Part shown: one piece after another, positions 24,618 through 36,657 of the stretch
Numbering within the stretch: the first letter of the stretch is position 1
How the letters are laid out: the number at the start of each line of letters is the position of its first letter
DNA from: Aquila chrysaetos chrysaetos
Lineage: Eukaryota; Chordata; Aves; Accipitriformes; Accipitridae
Direction of reading: 5' to 3'
NCBI RefSeq assembly: GCF_900496995.4
Contig: NC_044005.1
Span: 23,999,363 to 24,063,362 of the forward strand
Length of the DNA: 64,000 nucleotides
The notes under the pieces: model-generated
The model's database searches: none
Told to the model about the DNA's origin: nothing
Seen by the model: the letters and a program-made list of their open reading frames with translations, nothing else
Program-made: the position numbers and the translations under genes

Positions 24618-24644
24618 ACTGTCTGTCCCACAGAGCCTTGCGCG
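24618..24644 (+). promoter_or_regulatory. ZNF143/THAP11-like motif, forward
   Basis: ACTGTCTGTCCCACAGAG followed by CCTTGCGCG keeps the ACT, TCCCA and CTTGCG parts of the extended element. It is weaker than its inverted partner and lies about 85 bp upstream of the first splice donor. Confidence 0.4.
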
Positions 24645-24649
24645 GGCGG

Positions 24650-24728
24650 GGCGGGCGGGGCTGGCGCCCGGAAGGCGGCTCTGGCAGCCGGCGGCAGGGC
24701 GGCTAGTTCAAGTTGCCATAGCGGCGAG
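24650..24728 (+). other. CEP128: CEP128 probable noncoding exon 1 (start approximate)
   Basis: The CEP128 coding exon at 30289 begins with a splice acceptor upstream of its ATG, so at least one 5' noncoding exon must precede it. The best candidate is in the CpG island, ending at 24728 with GCGGCGAG|GTGAGG. A second possible donor of similar quality (GCCGAG|GTGAGC) is near 24935. The 5' end given here is a placeholder; the transcription start cannot be read from sequence. Confidence 0.5.
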
Positions 24729-27700
24729 GTGAGGAGGCGCGTGGGGTTGTCGGGCGTGCGCGGGGAAGGGGGCGGCTTCGCCTCGGCGCGGTGGGGCGTC
24801 CTCCCGCAGCTGCTGTGCCGTGAGGGCTGGGGGCGCGGGGAGCGCAGAGCCGGGGGCTGCGGCCAGAGCGGCGTGCGGGAGGGGGCTGCGCTGCCGCTCG
24901 GGGCTGGCGGAGCGCCGCGGGAGGGCGGGCGCCGAGGTGAGCGGCACCGGGCGGCGCGGCCGCGGCGTTACTGAGGGACCGCGGCGGCAGCCCGCGGGCC
25001 TGGCGGAGGCCCGGCCGTCGGCGTGCCCGGCGCCGTTCTGGGGTTGTCCCGCTACCCCCGGGGCTTTCGCGATCCTGTCCGGGGCAAAAGATCCAGGAGG
25101 CCCTCGGAGATGAGGTCAGGTGTTAGTAAAGTTCGATACGTGCACGGCCGGAGGAGGATTTGCAGAGGGCGTTAGTCGAGCTTGCTTGCTGCGAACAGTG
25201 TGAAGGAACCGTTTTCTGAGCCGTGGTGCTGAGAGTGCTGGGAACGTGTTGTCGCAAGTTGGCGGTAAAGTGTGGTACTGGTGCCTGAAAGCGTGATGGT
25301 GAAATGTCACCATGTTGGATCACCTTCCTGGCTTTTTGGAAACTTCTCCTGGCTCAGTGAGAAGCACTGCAGGAAGGGCTTTTCAGGTGTGATGTCCATT
25401 TCTGGAACAGCTATTGATTTTTTTGTCATGGTCAGCCTTAACTATAGGGCTTCAAACATGCCTTTAGAATTCTGTCGTGGTTTAACCCCAGCCAGCAACT
25501 AAGCACCACCCAGCTGCTCACTCGCTACCCCCCTGGTGGGATGGGGGAGAGAATTGGAAAAAAGAAAAAACTCGTGGGTTGAGACAAAGACAGTTTAATA
25601 GGACAGAAAAGAAGAAAATAATAATAATGATAACAATAATATGACAGTAATAATAAAATGATTGGGATATACAAAACAAGTGATGCACTGTGCAATTACT
25701 CACTACTCACTGACCGATGCCCAGTTAGTTCCCAGCTCCCTCCAGTTTATACACTGGGTATGACGACACATGGTATGGAATATTCCTTTGGCCAGTTTGG
25801 GTCAGCTGCCCTGGCTGTGTCCCCTCCCAACTTATTGTGCCCCTCCAGCTTTCTTGCTGGCTGGGCATCAGAAGCTGAAAAATCCTTGACTTGATTATTG
25901 CTAGATAGTGTTTATACTAAAACCATCAGTGTGTTATCAATATTATTGTTATACTAAATCTAAAACAATGGTATACTAGCTACTAGAAAGAAAATTAACT
26001 CTATCCCAGATAAAACCAGGACAAGCACTAAGTTAGTTACCTAGTGATAAAATAGTCCTCATGGAGCTAAACAAATAAAAATACCTGAGAAGTAATCAGT
26101 TTGTGTATACTGAGTTTATCTTTTGTTTACTTGAGCTGGAGAACTTGTTGTTGAGACTGGCAGCTGTACTTTATGTTTGCTTTATCCTGCAGATCTCTTA
26201 ACAAGAGAGTCCTCAGTGTAACTGAAATGCCCTGTTTTCTACAGGGAAGGAAAATACTGAGTATGGATGTTTTTCCTCAGTGCAAGAAAGGTTATAATCT
26301 GTTTGGGTAGACTAAAAACCAGTAAAAGACAAATGATTCTCGCTGTCAAGTAGGTTGTATGCTCATGTGCTGAAATCAGTCTAGGTTTTTGGAAAAAGTG
26401 ATAATAGGCTTTTTTTCGTTTAAATTAATAGGCAAATGTACATACAGAGTATTTGTACAAATTTGTGCTTTATGTTTTTTTTTAAATCTGAAATGAAACT
26501 TCTGTAATTCCTTTAAAAATGAGGATGTTGCTTTGTATGAAACAAAACTTCTTCAACTTAAAAGTACTTAAAGTTCCTCTTAGGTTGCTTATGAGAACAA
26601 AAAGGAATGCTACTTAACCATAAATAGAAAGTTTTCTTCAGACAAAATGTCCTCCTGTGTCTAGCATTTACTTTTCTGTTTACCTTGTTTACTAGCCTTT
26701 CTTCAGTGCTTTGGACAGTAAGTATCTTAATGAGTTTATTTTTGGACAGCTGAAAACAAGCCCATTAATCTTTTCTGCTGTAAATCTTCATTTCCCTTTT
26801 GTTTTCTCCAGTGTCATAGCTTTTCAGTAGTTGGGGCTCTTATGTTTGAGATGCTTCTCAGAATGATGTTTTCAGCAGATAAGTCAACTGCTGTTTTTCA
26901 TTTATTTCTATCAGGGCCTATCTCTTTTTCTGACATTACAAGTTGCCATACTTGTCTAACTAGAGGTACGTGTAGGGCCATATTCAGAGGCCCACTCTCA
27001 AAAGAGTCTGAGAAATTTTTAAGAATTTAGTTCCCATCAGCTGAGATGCAATAACTAACCTTTTGAATTATGCTGGCTTATGCCTTTTCATCAGGAAATG
27101 AGTTAAAACACTTTCTATCATTTGAATGTTCTTACATGTCTCATTGTTCTTAATTTCTCTGTCTACTAGGGTATCCTTAAAAAGTCCTCTTTCACTAATG
27201 TGAAACTGATAATGTTGTAAGTGATGTTGTTATTTTGGGGCTTTTAGCTTCTAGAAAGAAATATGACATGATGGAATTAAGAGTTAAGCCTAGTCTTTCA
27301 CTAGGAGCTGTTTGACTCGCAGACAAGCTATATGAATTGCATAATGTTAGTTTTCTAGCTCTTATGGGATATTTCTGTGCAGTATTCTACATACAGAGTA
27401 AATCCAACATAGGCTTTTCTGCTCAGTTTGGGAGGAAAAGACAATTTTCTTCCTGTGAAACTGTGAATGGAGTTCTGAAGAATCTAAATTTCCAAAACAA
27501 TGTTTACTATGACTTTGTAGTTAAGGTAATATATGACAGATACAGACCATCAGCCATTTGCTATGATCATTAAAATTAAATGTGTTGTGACTGTAAGAAT
27601 GATTACAGTCAGACAAAATGTGCTGGCACGTAGATCCATGAGTAGATGAGGGCTAGATTCCTGTGGATTAATGTCTCAGGGTTGAGTTTCTAATAAGGTT

Positions 27701-30288
27701 GATCTTGTGCTTAATTCTTAGTGTGGCTATTAATAGGGTCTCCCCTTTATTTGGTGTCTTAAAGATATTTTCACAAAATGCTGAAACTGAAAACCTTTGT
27801 TAAGCTTGGAGGAAATTGATCACTGAATCAGTTGCTTATTGGGTTTTGAGTCATTGTGCTGCTTGTCATGCTTGGTAAGATCAGAAAGAGACGTTTTAGC
27901 CTAGAGAACTGACACTGCAGTTGTAGAAGGAATTCAAAATTACTCTAGAACAGCTGATGCCAAACTTGCTTGGGAGGAGTCTCATTTCATGTTTATCAGT
28001 GATACCTGTGGTCTGTGTGCTGGAATATGGATCTTGCTGATGTCTGTATGAGGTTCTAGTAAAGGTCAAGGGGAAAATACAGCTTGATGTAGTAATGTGC
28101 AGGACAGAGTAAAGTTGTTTGAGTTTTTTTGTACTGAATTATGTTAAAAATTAATATTATTCCATGTTGTTACTTATACTGGTGTTTTGTTTCTTTATTT
28201 TTCTCTGTCTTTGAAAATATCCCATATTTCCTGTTTCCCAGTGCTCAGCGTTTATGCTTTCTCAGCCTCATTTAGACTTCAGCTGATCAGAGTGAGAGGC
28301 ACTGGAATACTGAATTCTGATACTGGCAGTAAAAATGTGTTTCAGTGAGATAAGGGGAGGGGAAGGTGGGATAAATTCATCACTTCAGAAAATGTAAGGA
28401 ATAGACTGAGTATGTTGATTTACTCTCCTTTCATGTTTGAAAGGTTTCTATCCAAGTCTGGGGGACACAGATTTACAACCTTTTAAAAATGAAATATAGG
28501 GCTCTGGAAAAACATCAAGTTGCCTCTATATAAAATACAATATAAGAATTGAATCTCATCTATGATTTCTTTGGGAAACTTCAGCTTTAATGACTAGAAG
28601 AATGACACTTTTACTGTGGCTTTTTTTTGTGTTGACTACAGGACCAAAAGGAGTTCAAGAGTTTGCCACTCTATTTCCTCTTCCCCAAAGTAGGCTCAGA
28701 CTGCCTCTCCCAGCAGATGCTGTTAACACAGATCTTATGATAGTGATTCTGTGACCTTTAGGCAACCTGCTGCAGTGTGTAATAGTTTAAGAAAAAAATT
28801 TTTATCTAACCTACCTTTTAAAGGTTGTGATTTTAATCAGTTACTATGTGACTTTATCATACTGGTCGTAGCTGTCTATAGCTTTTAATAGTTTCTTCTC
28901 CTGTCTCTGATGATTGCTATCCTATTTACCCTCCTCTACCTCTCCATTCTTAAGCCTCAGCAATCCCCATTCTTTCCTCACAAGCTGTATTTCTTCTGCT
29001 TCAAGTAATTTTTGAATTTTAGTCAAGTGAATTGCCCCAGCATCAACATAGTAATCTGGGTTATTTCGGATTAACATTGGATAAAAGAAATATTTCCCAA
29101 TTTACAAAATTACCCTTATTTTTACATCTTGTATGGTGTTAACTTTTTCTTTTCAGAACATGACATTGTTGATGCACATTCAACTTGAAATACTAAAGCT
29201 CTTGAATAGCCTTTTTTTTTTCCTCTTTCACCTACTAACTTCTGTTTTCCTTGCTGTATTTGTCCAGTTGTACAACTAGTGTCAGCTGCAAACTTAATAA
29301 ACAGATTATATTACATTATCAGGTCATTTAATGAAAATATATAGTGGATTCACTCCAGGTTCTCACCTGATGCCTCTCTCCAATTTGCCACTTAATTTCT
29401 GTTAACTGCTCTATGTGTTCTGATAATCACCCTCTTCCATTTTAGGAAAGCTTAATTTAGTTCATGTTTATTTAGCTTACTTTTGTGTATGTCATGTGTG
29501 TCCAAGGTTTTTAAAAAAAAAAAAGTGACCTCTACTGCTTCTTCCCTGTTTAACAAATTTAGTTACTCGTTACCAGATCGATTGATTTGATATCAATGGA
29601 TGCATTGCTTTTTTTTTTTTTGTGAGAACAGATCTTTTGTTGGAAACTTAAAATAGTCTATTTTAATTTTTTCCACATATTTAAATTAAGTTGATTTGTC
29701 TATAACTTCTTGGCCACAGTTTTCTTTCCTTCCCTTCTTTTTAAGACACTGCATTTGCTTTCTTCCATAATATCTCCAATTCTCCTTAAGTCATTAAGAT
29801 ATCGGTTCTTAGACTTGCTTCAGACAGTCAGTTACTTGGCGTTATTTGTCTTAATTGGCCCTGACCAATCTGAATATAGCTTAGCAAGTAGCGTGAGGTA
29901 AAGGGGAATGGTTCTGCAGACCAGAACAATTGATAAAGCCTTGATGTCTCCACTGTATGTTTTGGGGGGAGAATTTGCTTTGGGCTATGGTCTTATCCTG
30001 GGTACTGAACACTTAGAAGTAGTGAGAGTGCATCTTTTGATTTAGTTCTCTCCTAATGGGCTCTGCCTCTTGCATCTTGGCACTGCTTCATGGTGTGAAC
30101 AAACATAATAACTGGGGAGCAGCTGGAAGATCTGCTTCAAAAGTACATCCTGCTGACCTGAACCAGAAAGGCTAAAGTAAATGTAGTCTGAGGCTATGAA
30201 ATTGCTCTAGGAGTGTTGTGCAAGTCAGAGACTGTTCAGTCACAATCAGGATTTAACATTCATTACTTTTTCTGGTCTTCCTGCCTAG
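24729..30288 (+). other. CEP128: CEP128 intron 1
   Basis: It runs from the proposed exon 1 donor to the acceptor CTGCCTAG at 30281-30288. The first 400 bp are still CpG-island. A minus-strand solo LTR occupies 25473-26023. The rest (26030-30280) is AT-rich sequence in which I recognise no gene or clear repeat. Confidence 0.7.
25473..26023 (-). mobile_element. Solo LTR (TGTCCTGGTTT family), minus strand
   Basis: The LTR runs in reverse from TGTCCTGGTTTTATCTGGGA (26023 leftwards) to ...GGTTAAACCACGACA (ending at 25473). The reverse of its left end is 'ttgctggctggggttaaacc', the hallmark of an LTR family common in birds. On the minus strand it carries a TATA-like TATAAA (25751-25746) and an ATTAAA polyadenylation signal (25599-25594). 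It is clearly related to the plus-strand copy at 47249-47826. No convincing target-site duplication remains (AATTC against AGCAC). Confidence 0.85.
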
Positions 30289-30302
30289 GTTTCAAGATAC
30301 TA

Positions 30303-30449
30303 ATGGCAGATTCATCCAGTGATTCAGACAACTTTCTTAGGGGTCGAATGGGAAGGCGGCCACCTTTGAGAGCATCCCACAACAGAGCTTGGAACTATGG
30401 TGCTGAAGAAGTCACAGAGAAGATCCATACTTTAGCAAGCACTTTACAG
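30303..30449 (+). CDS. CEP128: CEP128 coding exon 1 (residues 1-49)
   Basis: CEP128 is a large coiled-coil protein (about 1,090 residues in human) of the subdistal appendages of the mother centriole and ciliary basal body, where it works with proteins such as centriolin and ODF2. The exon starts at acceptor CTGCCTAG (exon base 30289), with the ATG at 30303-30305. It encodes an acidic serine-rich start (MADSSSDSDNF; I recall the human protein beginning MAESSSESDHF), a basic stretch, and EEVTEKIHTLASTLQ, the first conserved segment. It ends at CAG|GTTGTT in phase 0. Reading on past the donor gives a few intronic codons and a stop. The N-terminus is the least conserved part; identity rests on all nine exons together. 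Confidence 0.93.
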
Positions 30450-31856
30450 GTTGTTTACAAAATACGGTTTTAAAGTATTTATACAGTCTGTATTTCTGAA
30501 ACATAGGGTCAAATTTTTATTTCTGAAGTTGTGGAAAATACTGTACTGATGGGAAATATTGCTTTCTGTGCAAAACAAAAAGGTTTTGGGAAATTGATCA
30601 TATTGCCTTGAGCTGAAAGTATGTGGCTTGTTACACTTTTATACAGCTGTTATTTCAGACAGTAATAGTATGTTGTTAGAAACAATTAAATGTTTGGTAA
30701 TACTGTTTATAAAATTAGCAAACTGAATAATGCCAGATAAACTTGTCAGATTCTCACAAGAGATGTTAAATTTTGTAGCAGAAGGTTCCAGCCCCATCTT
30801 TGTTGTCTTGTACTGTGTAAAATTTCCCAATTCCTGATGAAGTAAAAATGTAGGCAGTCAATTCCCTCATGATAGAGCTTACAATTCAAATATTTTCTAG
30901 ATGTGGAACAGCACAGTGAGAAGCAGTATTTGTAAACTTATAAGAGATCCATACCTGAGCAGGAAGAAGTATTCATCTAATTCCTGCTGCTTCGGTGGAG
31001 GCAGCAGAGGAAATCTCTGAATCTGTTTTGCAAGTGGGAGGAGACATTTAGCTGTCTTGACACAATTTATTGCCATTCTTCTCTAGCTGACAGTTCTGAA
31101 TACCTAGAGTGGGTGGGCTTATGTATTATCACTTGTGTTGAAGTATTGTTTGGCTGGCAATATTTTTTTTTTCTTTTTAATATGTGAGAAGAGAAAAGTC
31201 TATATAGAATGCTGAATTTAAACTTCAAAACTTCTTTGCTGGAAAATAATCATCAAGTTAGAAAAGACATGAGTTAGTAAGAATGTAATCTGACTGTTTT
31301 TTAAAAGGGACTCTTTGGTATTGTCCTGTTTCTGTCTAACCTCTTTCCAGCTGCTCTTTTGAAATTCTGATTTTAAGCTAATTGCTTTTTGTGGACTGCT
31401 TTTCAGCAGATCTGCCATCTGATCCAGCTCTTCATCTGGTCAGAGAGTGCTTATGCAGAGACCTTGTGCGGAAACCTTATCTATTGTGCTGATCTTCAAA
31501 AATTTGTTATTTCTCAGTTAATTCTGTTTTACAGGCAGATAATGTTAAGATCTTTGGATTAAAAAGGTTTTTCTACAGAGTGGCTGAAACTTACAAAACT
31601 TTTTATTTGAAGCCAAGGCCTTACTGTTGTACTGTAAACGATAGTGTGGTTTGGGGTTTTTTTTGTTCCCTTTAGCTGCTCTGTACATCTTCAGGTTCTG
31701 GTTACTTGAATAGAATTTTGAATACTTAGACCCTTTAAAAAGCACTTGTGTTATCAATTTACTCTTACAAACCAAGAATAATAAAGACAACAGTAATGTT
31801 TGATGAGAGGAGGTTTCTGTTTTGACTTTTCTTCCTCAAACTTTTTTTCTTTTAAG
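30450..31856 (+). other. CEP128: CEP128 intron 2
   Basis: 1,407 bp between donor GTTGTT and acceptor TTTTCTTTTAAG. AT-rich; no repeat or gene is recognised in it. Confidence 0.85.
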
Positions 31857-31943
31857 GATACCAACAGAAATCTAAGACATGTTGACCATTTGCTCGGACA
31901 ATACAGAGAATACAACAAGGAACAAACCGAAGCAATAGCAACT
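31857..31943 (+). CDS. CEP128: CEP128 coding exon 2 (residues 50-78)
   Basis: The exon is bounded by acceptor CTTTTAAG and donor ACT|GTGAGC, 87 bases, phase 0 at both ends. It encodes DTNRNLRHVDHLLGQYREYN and then KEQTEAIAT. The motif LLGQYREYN matches the human segment MLGRYREYS at the same place, directly after STLQ. It forms part of the N-terminal helical region. The frame joins the previous and next exons without a stop. Confidence 0.94.
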
Positions 31944-34900
31944 GTGAGCAACTTTCAGTTTATCTTAACTTCTTGAATCTTTTCTGCTAATAGCATTCAT
32001 AGCTGGAAACTTTGTAGTAATGGACAAACTATATCAAGAGTTAAGTAGATGTAAACAGAAACTTTTCATATTTATTTGAGCAATCTAAATCAAACTATAG
32101 TAATGTTACATAATGAAGGTTTTGTAGCTTCATTACTTTTCTGGTTTACAAGCACCAAAGAGATTGTTGTTATGATACTATGCCAAGTATAAGGTGCATA
32201 GCTGAAATAGAGTATTAGGGAACATATTTCCTTTGCATGAATAAGTGATAAGATAAAAGCTGAATTATAGCAGGGAATGAGATTGTGATCATACTGGTGT
32301 AGGTTTCTTTCCTGTCATTCTACAGCTTCCTGTCAGTCAACAGCTTCTGAATCTGTTGACCAGCTTTCTCTAAATTGTAGAAAGGGTGAAATACTCATAA
32401 ATATCAAGCTTCTACAAGTTTGAAAGCAGGTGTCTAGACAGAGAAAGTAAATTAGTGCTGGTAGGGCAAGAGAGGTTTCTAATGTGGTTACAAACAAACT
32501 GCAGCAGGTGCTGCCTTGAAACAGATACATATGAGATGTAGGAATATTTTGCATGTGAAGGTAGAGAGAAAAAGAAAAAGTAAATATGTAGAAAAGAAGG
32601 CTTGTTTTCTTCAGACAACTTGCTTTCTAAATCAGTATGCACAAGGTCTGCATGGAAGTAATTGGGAATATTATATGCCTCAATTTTTTTCTTCTGTTTG
32701 AATGCTGGTTGTGTCTTTATAAGCTTTACTTTGGTATTGAATTTGTGGAATTTCTGGTGGGCATTGGAACCATTTAAGATTGTCTGTTTTTGACAAATAC
32801 TGATACTAAATGTAGTTCGACATTGTTATTCTGGAAAAATTTTCTATTAGGAAAGATCAAGGTAAGTGAGACATCACTTAAAGTTAGTTTTGACTTAATG
32901 TCCATTCTTCTTAGTCATGCTAGGTGGCTTTTGATTATGGCTCAAGTGGAGGAGAAATCTAGACTCTAACAATCTCTTGCTTGAGCTTTAAATAGTAGAG
33001 TAAAATCAGTCTTATTAGTAAAAATAGCATGTTTCTCCGAGTTCCTGTTCCCTCAGAACAGAAGTTTCCACTCGCATAGAATAGATGTATGTGTTTGGTA
33101 TGTGGGAAGAAGCAGCTGGGATCAGGAAGTAGTGTATCTATTTTCCTTCTATAATAAATATTTAAGAAAAACTTGAATAAATTTGTCATTTGGATGGTGA
33201 TGTGTTGGGTTTTTTTCACAATGATAGTCAGTCAAGTGTTTCTACTGTATTAGACAAACTTGTTTATCTAAGAATATTTTCCTCCAAATGGAATATGTGT
33301 TTAGGGTCTGTCAGTTATGCTGAATATTGTACTATCTGACTCTTAATTCTTTATGATCTTTTCCTTAAAAAAGACTTTCTTCAGACCATTGTATAGCATA
33401 TTTGCATTTATGAATTGGTGACTGTTGGGCTGCTGAGGAGGTATTTTCCATTCTAATTTATAAATTAGTCTCGCTACCCCACTGTGAGGTGCCTGGTGTC
33501 TGCCTGTGAATCAGTGCAAAACTTGCTATGTATCTTACAGGGTCAGGAAGGTTTGCTGCTCAGAATTTTAATTTGTTCTTGCTGTTGTTGATTCTCTAGT
33601 GGTGGGAACATTGTACTTTCCATATGTGCTCTGTTCCAGAGCAATGTTATTCTCCTGCTGACTTCACTGTTGGTCTGTGATTTTGTTATGTCCATGGAGG
33701 ACAGGAATAGTAAAGGTTCTGTTCTGCCCTTTGGGGTGGGGAGGTGGGGGAGAGAGGGAGGAGAGAATGTTTTGGAGTGGGGGTTTTTTTTTTGCTCATG
33801 TGAGGCTTTGGAGAGGTTTAAAAGTAATTAGCCTTCGAGAGAGATCTGGTTGGGTTTTTTTGTTTTCTTTTTTTCTGGTGGCACTGTGTGTGTCTCTTTA
33901 AATAAATTAAAAACAAAACAAAACAACAAAAGAAAGAAGAAATGGGAAAGGACCAAAATGTTAGGCACTGTTTTGATGGGATTTAAACAGCTTATAGATG
34001 AGATGTCGAGGAATGGAATTCAGACTGGTGAATATTAAAGATATTCTATTCAAATTTGTGTATGTTAATATCTCTGTTCTACTGTCACTAGCCTCTCTTC
34101 ATTCTTTTAATAATTAAGTTGTTTTTTAAGAGAACACGAATACCTTAAAATATGACGATGTTGGTAATGTAAATTATAACTCAAAATTTAAAAAAAATTT
34201 TTTGACCATTTTTCTGTTCTAAAGAAACAGACTGAAGAACAAGGTTGTTAATTCTGGACACTGTCATGGTTCTTTGTTTAAAAAAATAAAAATAATAAAA
34301 AAATCCAGCTGTCTGCTTTCAGGTAGAGAGGATGAAAATGAGTGCTGCAAAGCTAAAGCACGCAAACTGAGCACCTGTAGCTTAATTGAGAATTTTTGTT
34401 GCCCTATTAAAGATGCAAGATAAGTCTTTGACAGGGTCAAGTTAGATTTGAAAATTGAGTTATTGCTGTTCTTTCTTTGATCCTCTGGCATATTCATGAT
34501 TTTTTTTTTTTTTAAGTTTCAGCTTTTTGAATATAAAAGTGATCTTTTGTTACATACATGCATTGTTGTATCTTTTTCCCTCAAGTAGCCTCATTCTTTT
34601 TGAGAAAGCATTAGAAAATCCTTAAGGTTTTTGGTTTGAGAGTTTCTTAGTGTTGATGAAGTTGTTCTTATAGTACCATATAATGAAAACATAATACTTT
34701 AAAAAGAACCTAAGCAAGCATTGAAAGCTTCAGAAAAGATTTAACATAGTGTTTTATGCTTTGGGAAAAAAGTGTTGCCCAGAGAGAGATCCAACACAGT
34801 GTGTATAATTCTGCAAGAATAAAGAAGCAATTTAACCATTGTGTACAAGCCTCTGTTAGGGAGAGGAAAGGTGAACCTTTAGAAATGGATGTTTTGTGGA

Positions 34901-34968
34901 TTGTCAAATAAAGGTGTGACAAACGCAAATGGCTAAGAACCAAAGTTAGTAAATGCAATCTTAGAAAA

Positions 34969-36092
34969 TGTGGTGAGTTGACCCTGGCTGGACGCCAGGT
35001 GCCCACCAAAGCCTTTCTATCACTTGCCCTCCTCAGCTGGACAGGGGAGAGAAAATATAACAAAGAGCTTGTGGGTCGAGATAAGGACAGGAGAGATCAC
35101 TCACTAATTACCATCACGGGCAAAACAGACTCAGCTTGGGGAAAATTAACTCAATTTATTACAAATCAACCAGAGCAGGGTAATGAGAAATAAACCCAAA
35201 TCTCAAAACACCTTCCCTCCACACCTCCCTTCTTCCCAGGCACGACTTCACTCCCGGATTCTCTACCTATCCCCCCCAGAGGCGCAGGGGGATGGGGAAT
35301 GGGGTTTACGGTCAGTTCATCACGTTCTCTGCCGCTTCATCTTCCTCAGGGGCAGGACTCATCACACTCTTCCCCTGCTCCAGCGTGGAGTGCCTCCCAT
35401 GGGAGACAGTCCTCCACAAACTTCTCCAACGTGGGTCCTTCCCATGGGCTGCAGTTCTTCATGAACTGCTCCAGCATGGGTGCCTTCCATGGTGTGCAGT
35501 CCTTCAGGAGCACACTGCTCCAGTGTGGGTCCCCCATGGGGTCACAAGTCCTGACAAAACCTGCTCCGTGGGCTCCTCTCTCCATGGATCTGCAGGTCCT
35601 GCCAGGAGCCTGCTCCAGCGTGGGCTTCCCACGGGGTCACAGCCTCCTTCGGGCACCCACCTGCTCTGCTGTGGGGTCCTCCCCAGGCTGCAGGTGGATA
35701 TCTGCTCCACCGTGGACCTGCCTGGGCTGCAGGGGGACAGCCTGCCTCACCATGGTCTTCACCATGGGCTGCAGGGGAATCTCTGCTCTGGTGCCTGGAG
35801 CACCTCCTCCCCCTCCTTCTTCACTGACCTTGAGGTCTTCAGGGTTGTTGCTCTTACATGTTCTCACTCCTCTTGCCGGCTGCCGTTTCTGTGTGTCCCG
35901 CAACTTTTTTTCCTTCTTAAATATGTTATCCCAGAAGCACTACCACTGTCGCTGATCGGCTCGGCCTTGGCCAGCGGCAGGTCCATCTTAGAGCCGGCTG
36001 GTATTGGCTCTGTTGGACACAGGGGAAGCTTCCAGCAGCTTCTCACAGAAGCCATCCCTGTAACCCCCCTGCTACCAAAATCTTGCCACACA
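34969..36092 (-). mobile_element. Long solo LTR with internal minisatellite, minus strand
   Basis: Read on the minus strand it begins TGTGTGGCAAGATTTTGGTA (from 36092) and ends with a GTCAACTCACCACA-like terminus near 34969, a form I recall as a widespread avian ERV LTR. On the plus strand the diagnostic pieces are 'ttgaccctggctggacgcca', 'acgggcaaaacagactcagc' and 'cttgccacaca'. Its middle (35380-35800) is a roughly 45-bp tandem array. Overlapping long frames across the array, on both strands, are by-products. No clear target-site duplication is seen; the boundaries are good to a few bases. Confidence 0.82.
35380..35800. repeat. About 45-bp minisatellite inside the LTR
   Basis: Nine or so diverged units begin with TGCTCCAGCGTGGG or a variant and include CCATGGGCTGCAG-like cores (starts near 35377, 35423, 35468, 35517, 35561, 35610, 35660, 35701 and 35742). 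Period varies from about 39 to 51 bp. Unit divergence shows the array is old, or was already present in the ancestral LTR. Confidence 0.75.
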
Positions 36093-36657
36093 AACCCAAT
36101 ACAGAAGATAAGATGCAAGTTTGAAAAATGAAGAACTTGTTTAGTAATATAGTTAGTTCTGAACTTTAAGTTGGGAATGGCTGCCTTTTTCTGGAAGTGT
36201 AACTACTAAAAGTTGGGCTTGATGTAAAGCTGCTTAGTGAAATTTGATAGCCATATGTCAAATTGATTCCAGGTAGGGCTGGTAGAAAAATTCCAATTAA
36301 AAAAATTTGGAGTTGTTTTCTGGATTTTGCAGGGCAGTTGTTGAGCATTGCTGGCAAATAGGTCTTATTTTGGTTGTAGGAGACATACTTTTCTTTTAAG
36401 TTTTCCTGGTGTGTTGCACCACCGTTTTAAGAAACTTGATATTTGAAGCTGCCAATGTTGGAAAGGTGTTTTGTTTAGTTATAGGAATAGGACATATGAG
36501 ATATTGAAGAAAAGCTGTTATTAATTCATAGCTATAGTTGGCTTAAAAATAGTTTTGATTCTTTTAATGACTTTTTTGAAAAATAGTATTTTACATGCAT
36601 GTTGTTTTTTTTAATCAGTCTATGTTCATATTTCAGTAAATTGTAATTTCTCTGCAG

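Larger units (their letters stand above)
24420..25110 (+). promoter_or_regulatory. CEP128: CEP128 CpG-island promoter
   Basis: The sequence turns abruptly GC- and CpG-rich at about 24420 and returns to average by about 25130. No TATA box is visible. Two motifs resembling the ZNF143/THAP11 promoter element (consensus roughly ACTACAATTCCCAGMATGC, often extended to ...CTTTGCG) are seen: one in reverse at 24553-24576 and one forward at 24618-24644. Ets-like GGAAG sites are also present, for example near 24670. This is the usual make-up of a housekeeping promoter. Confidence 0.8.
31944..36657 (+). other. CEP128: CEP128 intron 3
   Basis: 4,714 bp. It contains the minus-strand LTR with an internal minisatellite (34969-36092) and a G-rich stretch at about 33735-33790 ('ggggtggggaggtgggggag') that could form a G-quadruplex. 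The remainder is AT-rich and unassigned. Confidence 0.85.

Noticed and set aside
24215..25113. Several frames of about 100-160 codons in the CEP128 island
   Set aside because: They are products of high GC. The true CEP128 start codon is at 30303, and the human gene also begins with a noncoding exon.
25658..25894. Frame of 78 codons that resembles one antisense to the LTR at 47374-47622
   Set aside because: The shared peptide pattern (HGMEY..GQFGSAALAVSPPN) arises because both are the antisense strand of the same LTR family, not a conserved gene.
35292..36131. Open frame of 279 codons on plus, with a 218-codon frame overlapping it
   Set aside because: Both lie across the minisatellite of a solo LTR and on its antisense strand; codon content simply follows the 45-bp repeat, and there is no splice or protein-family support.
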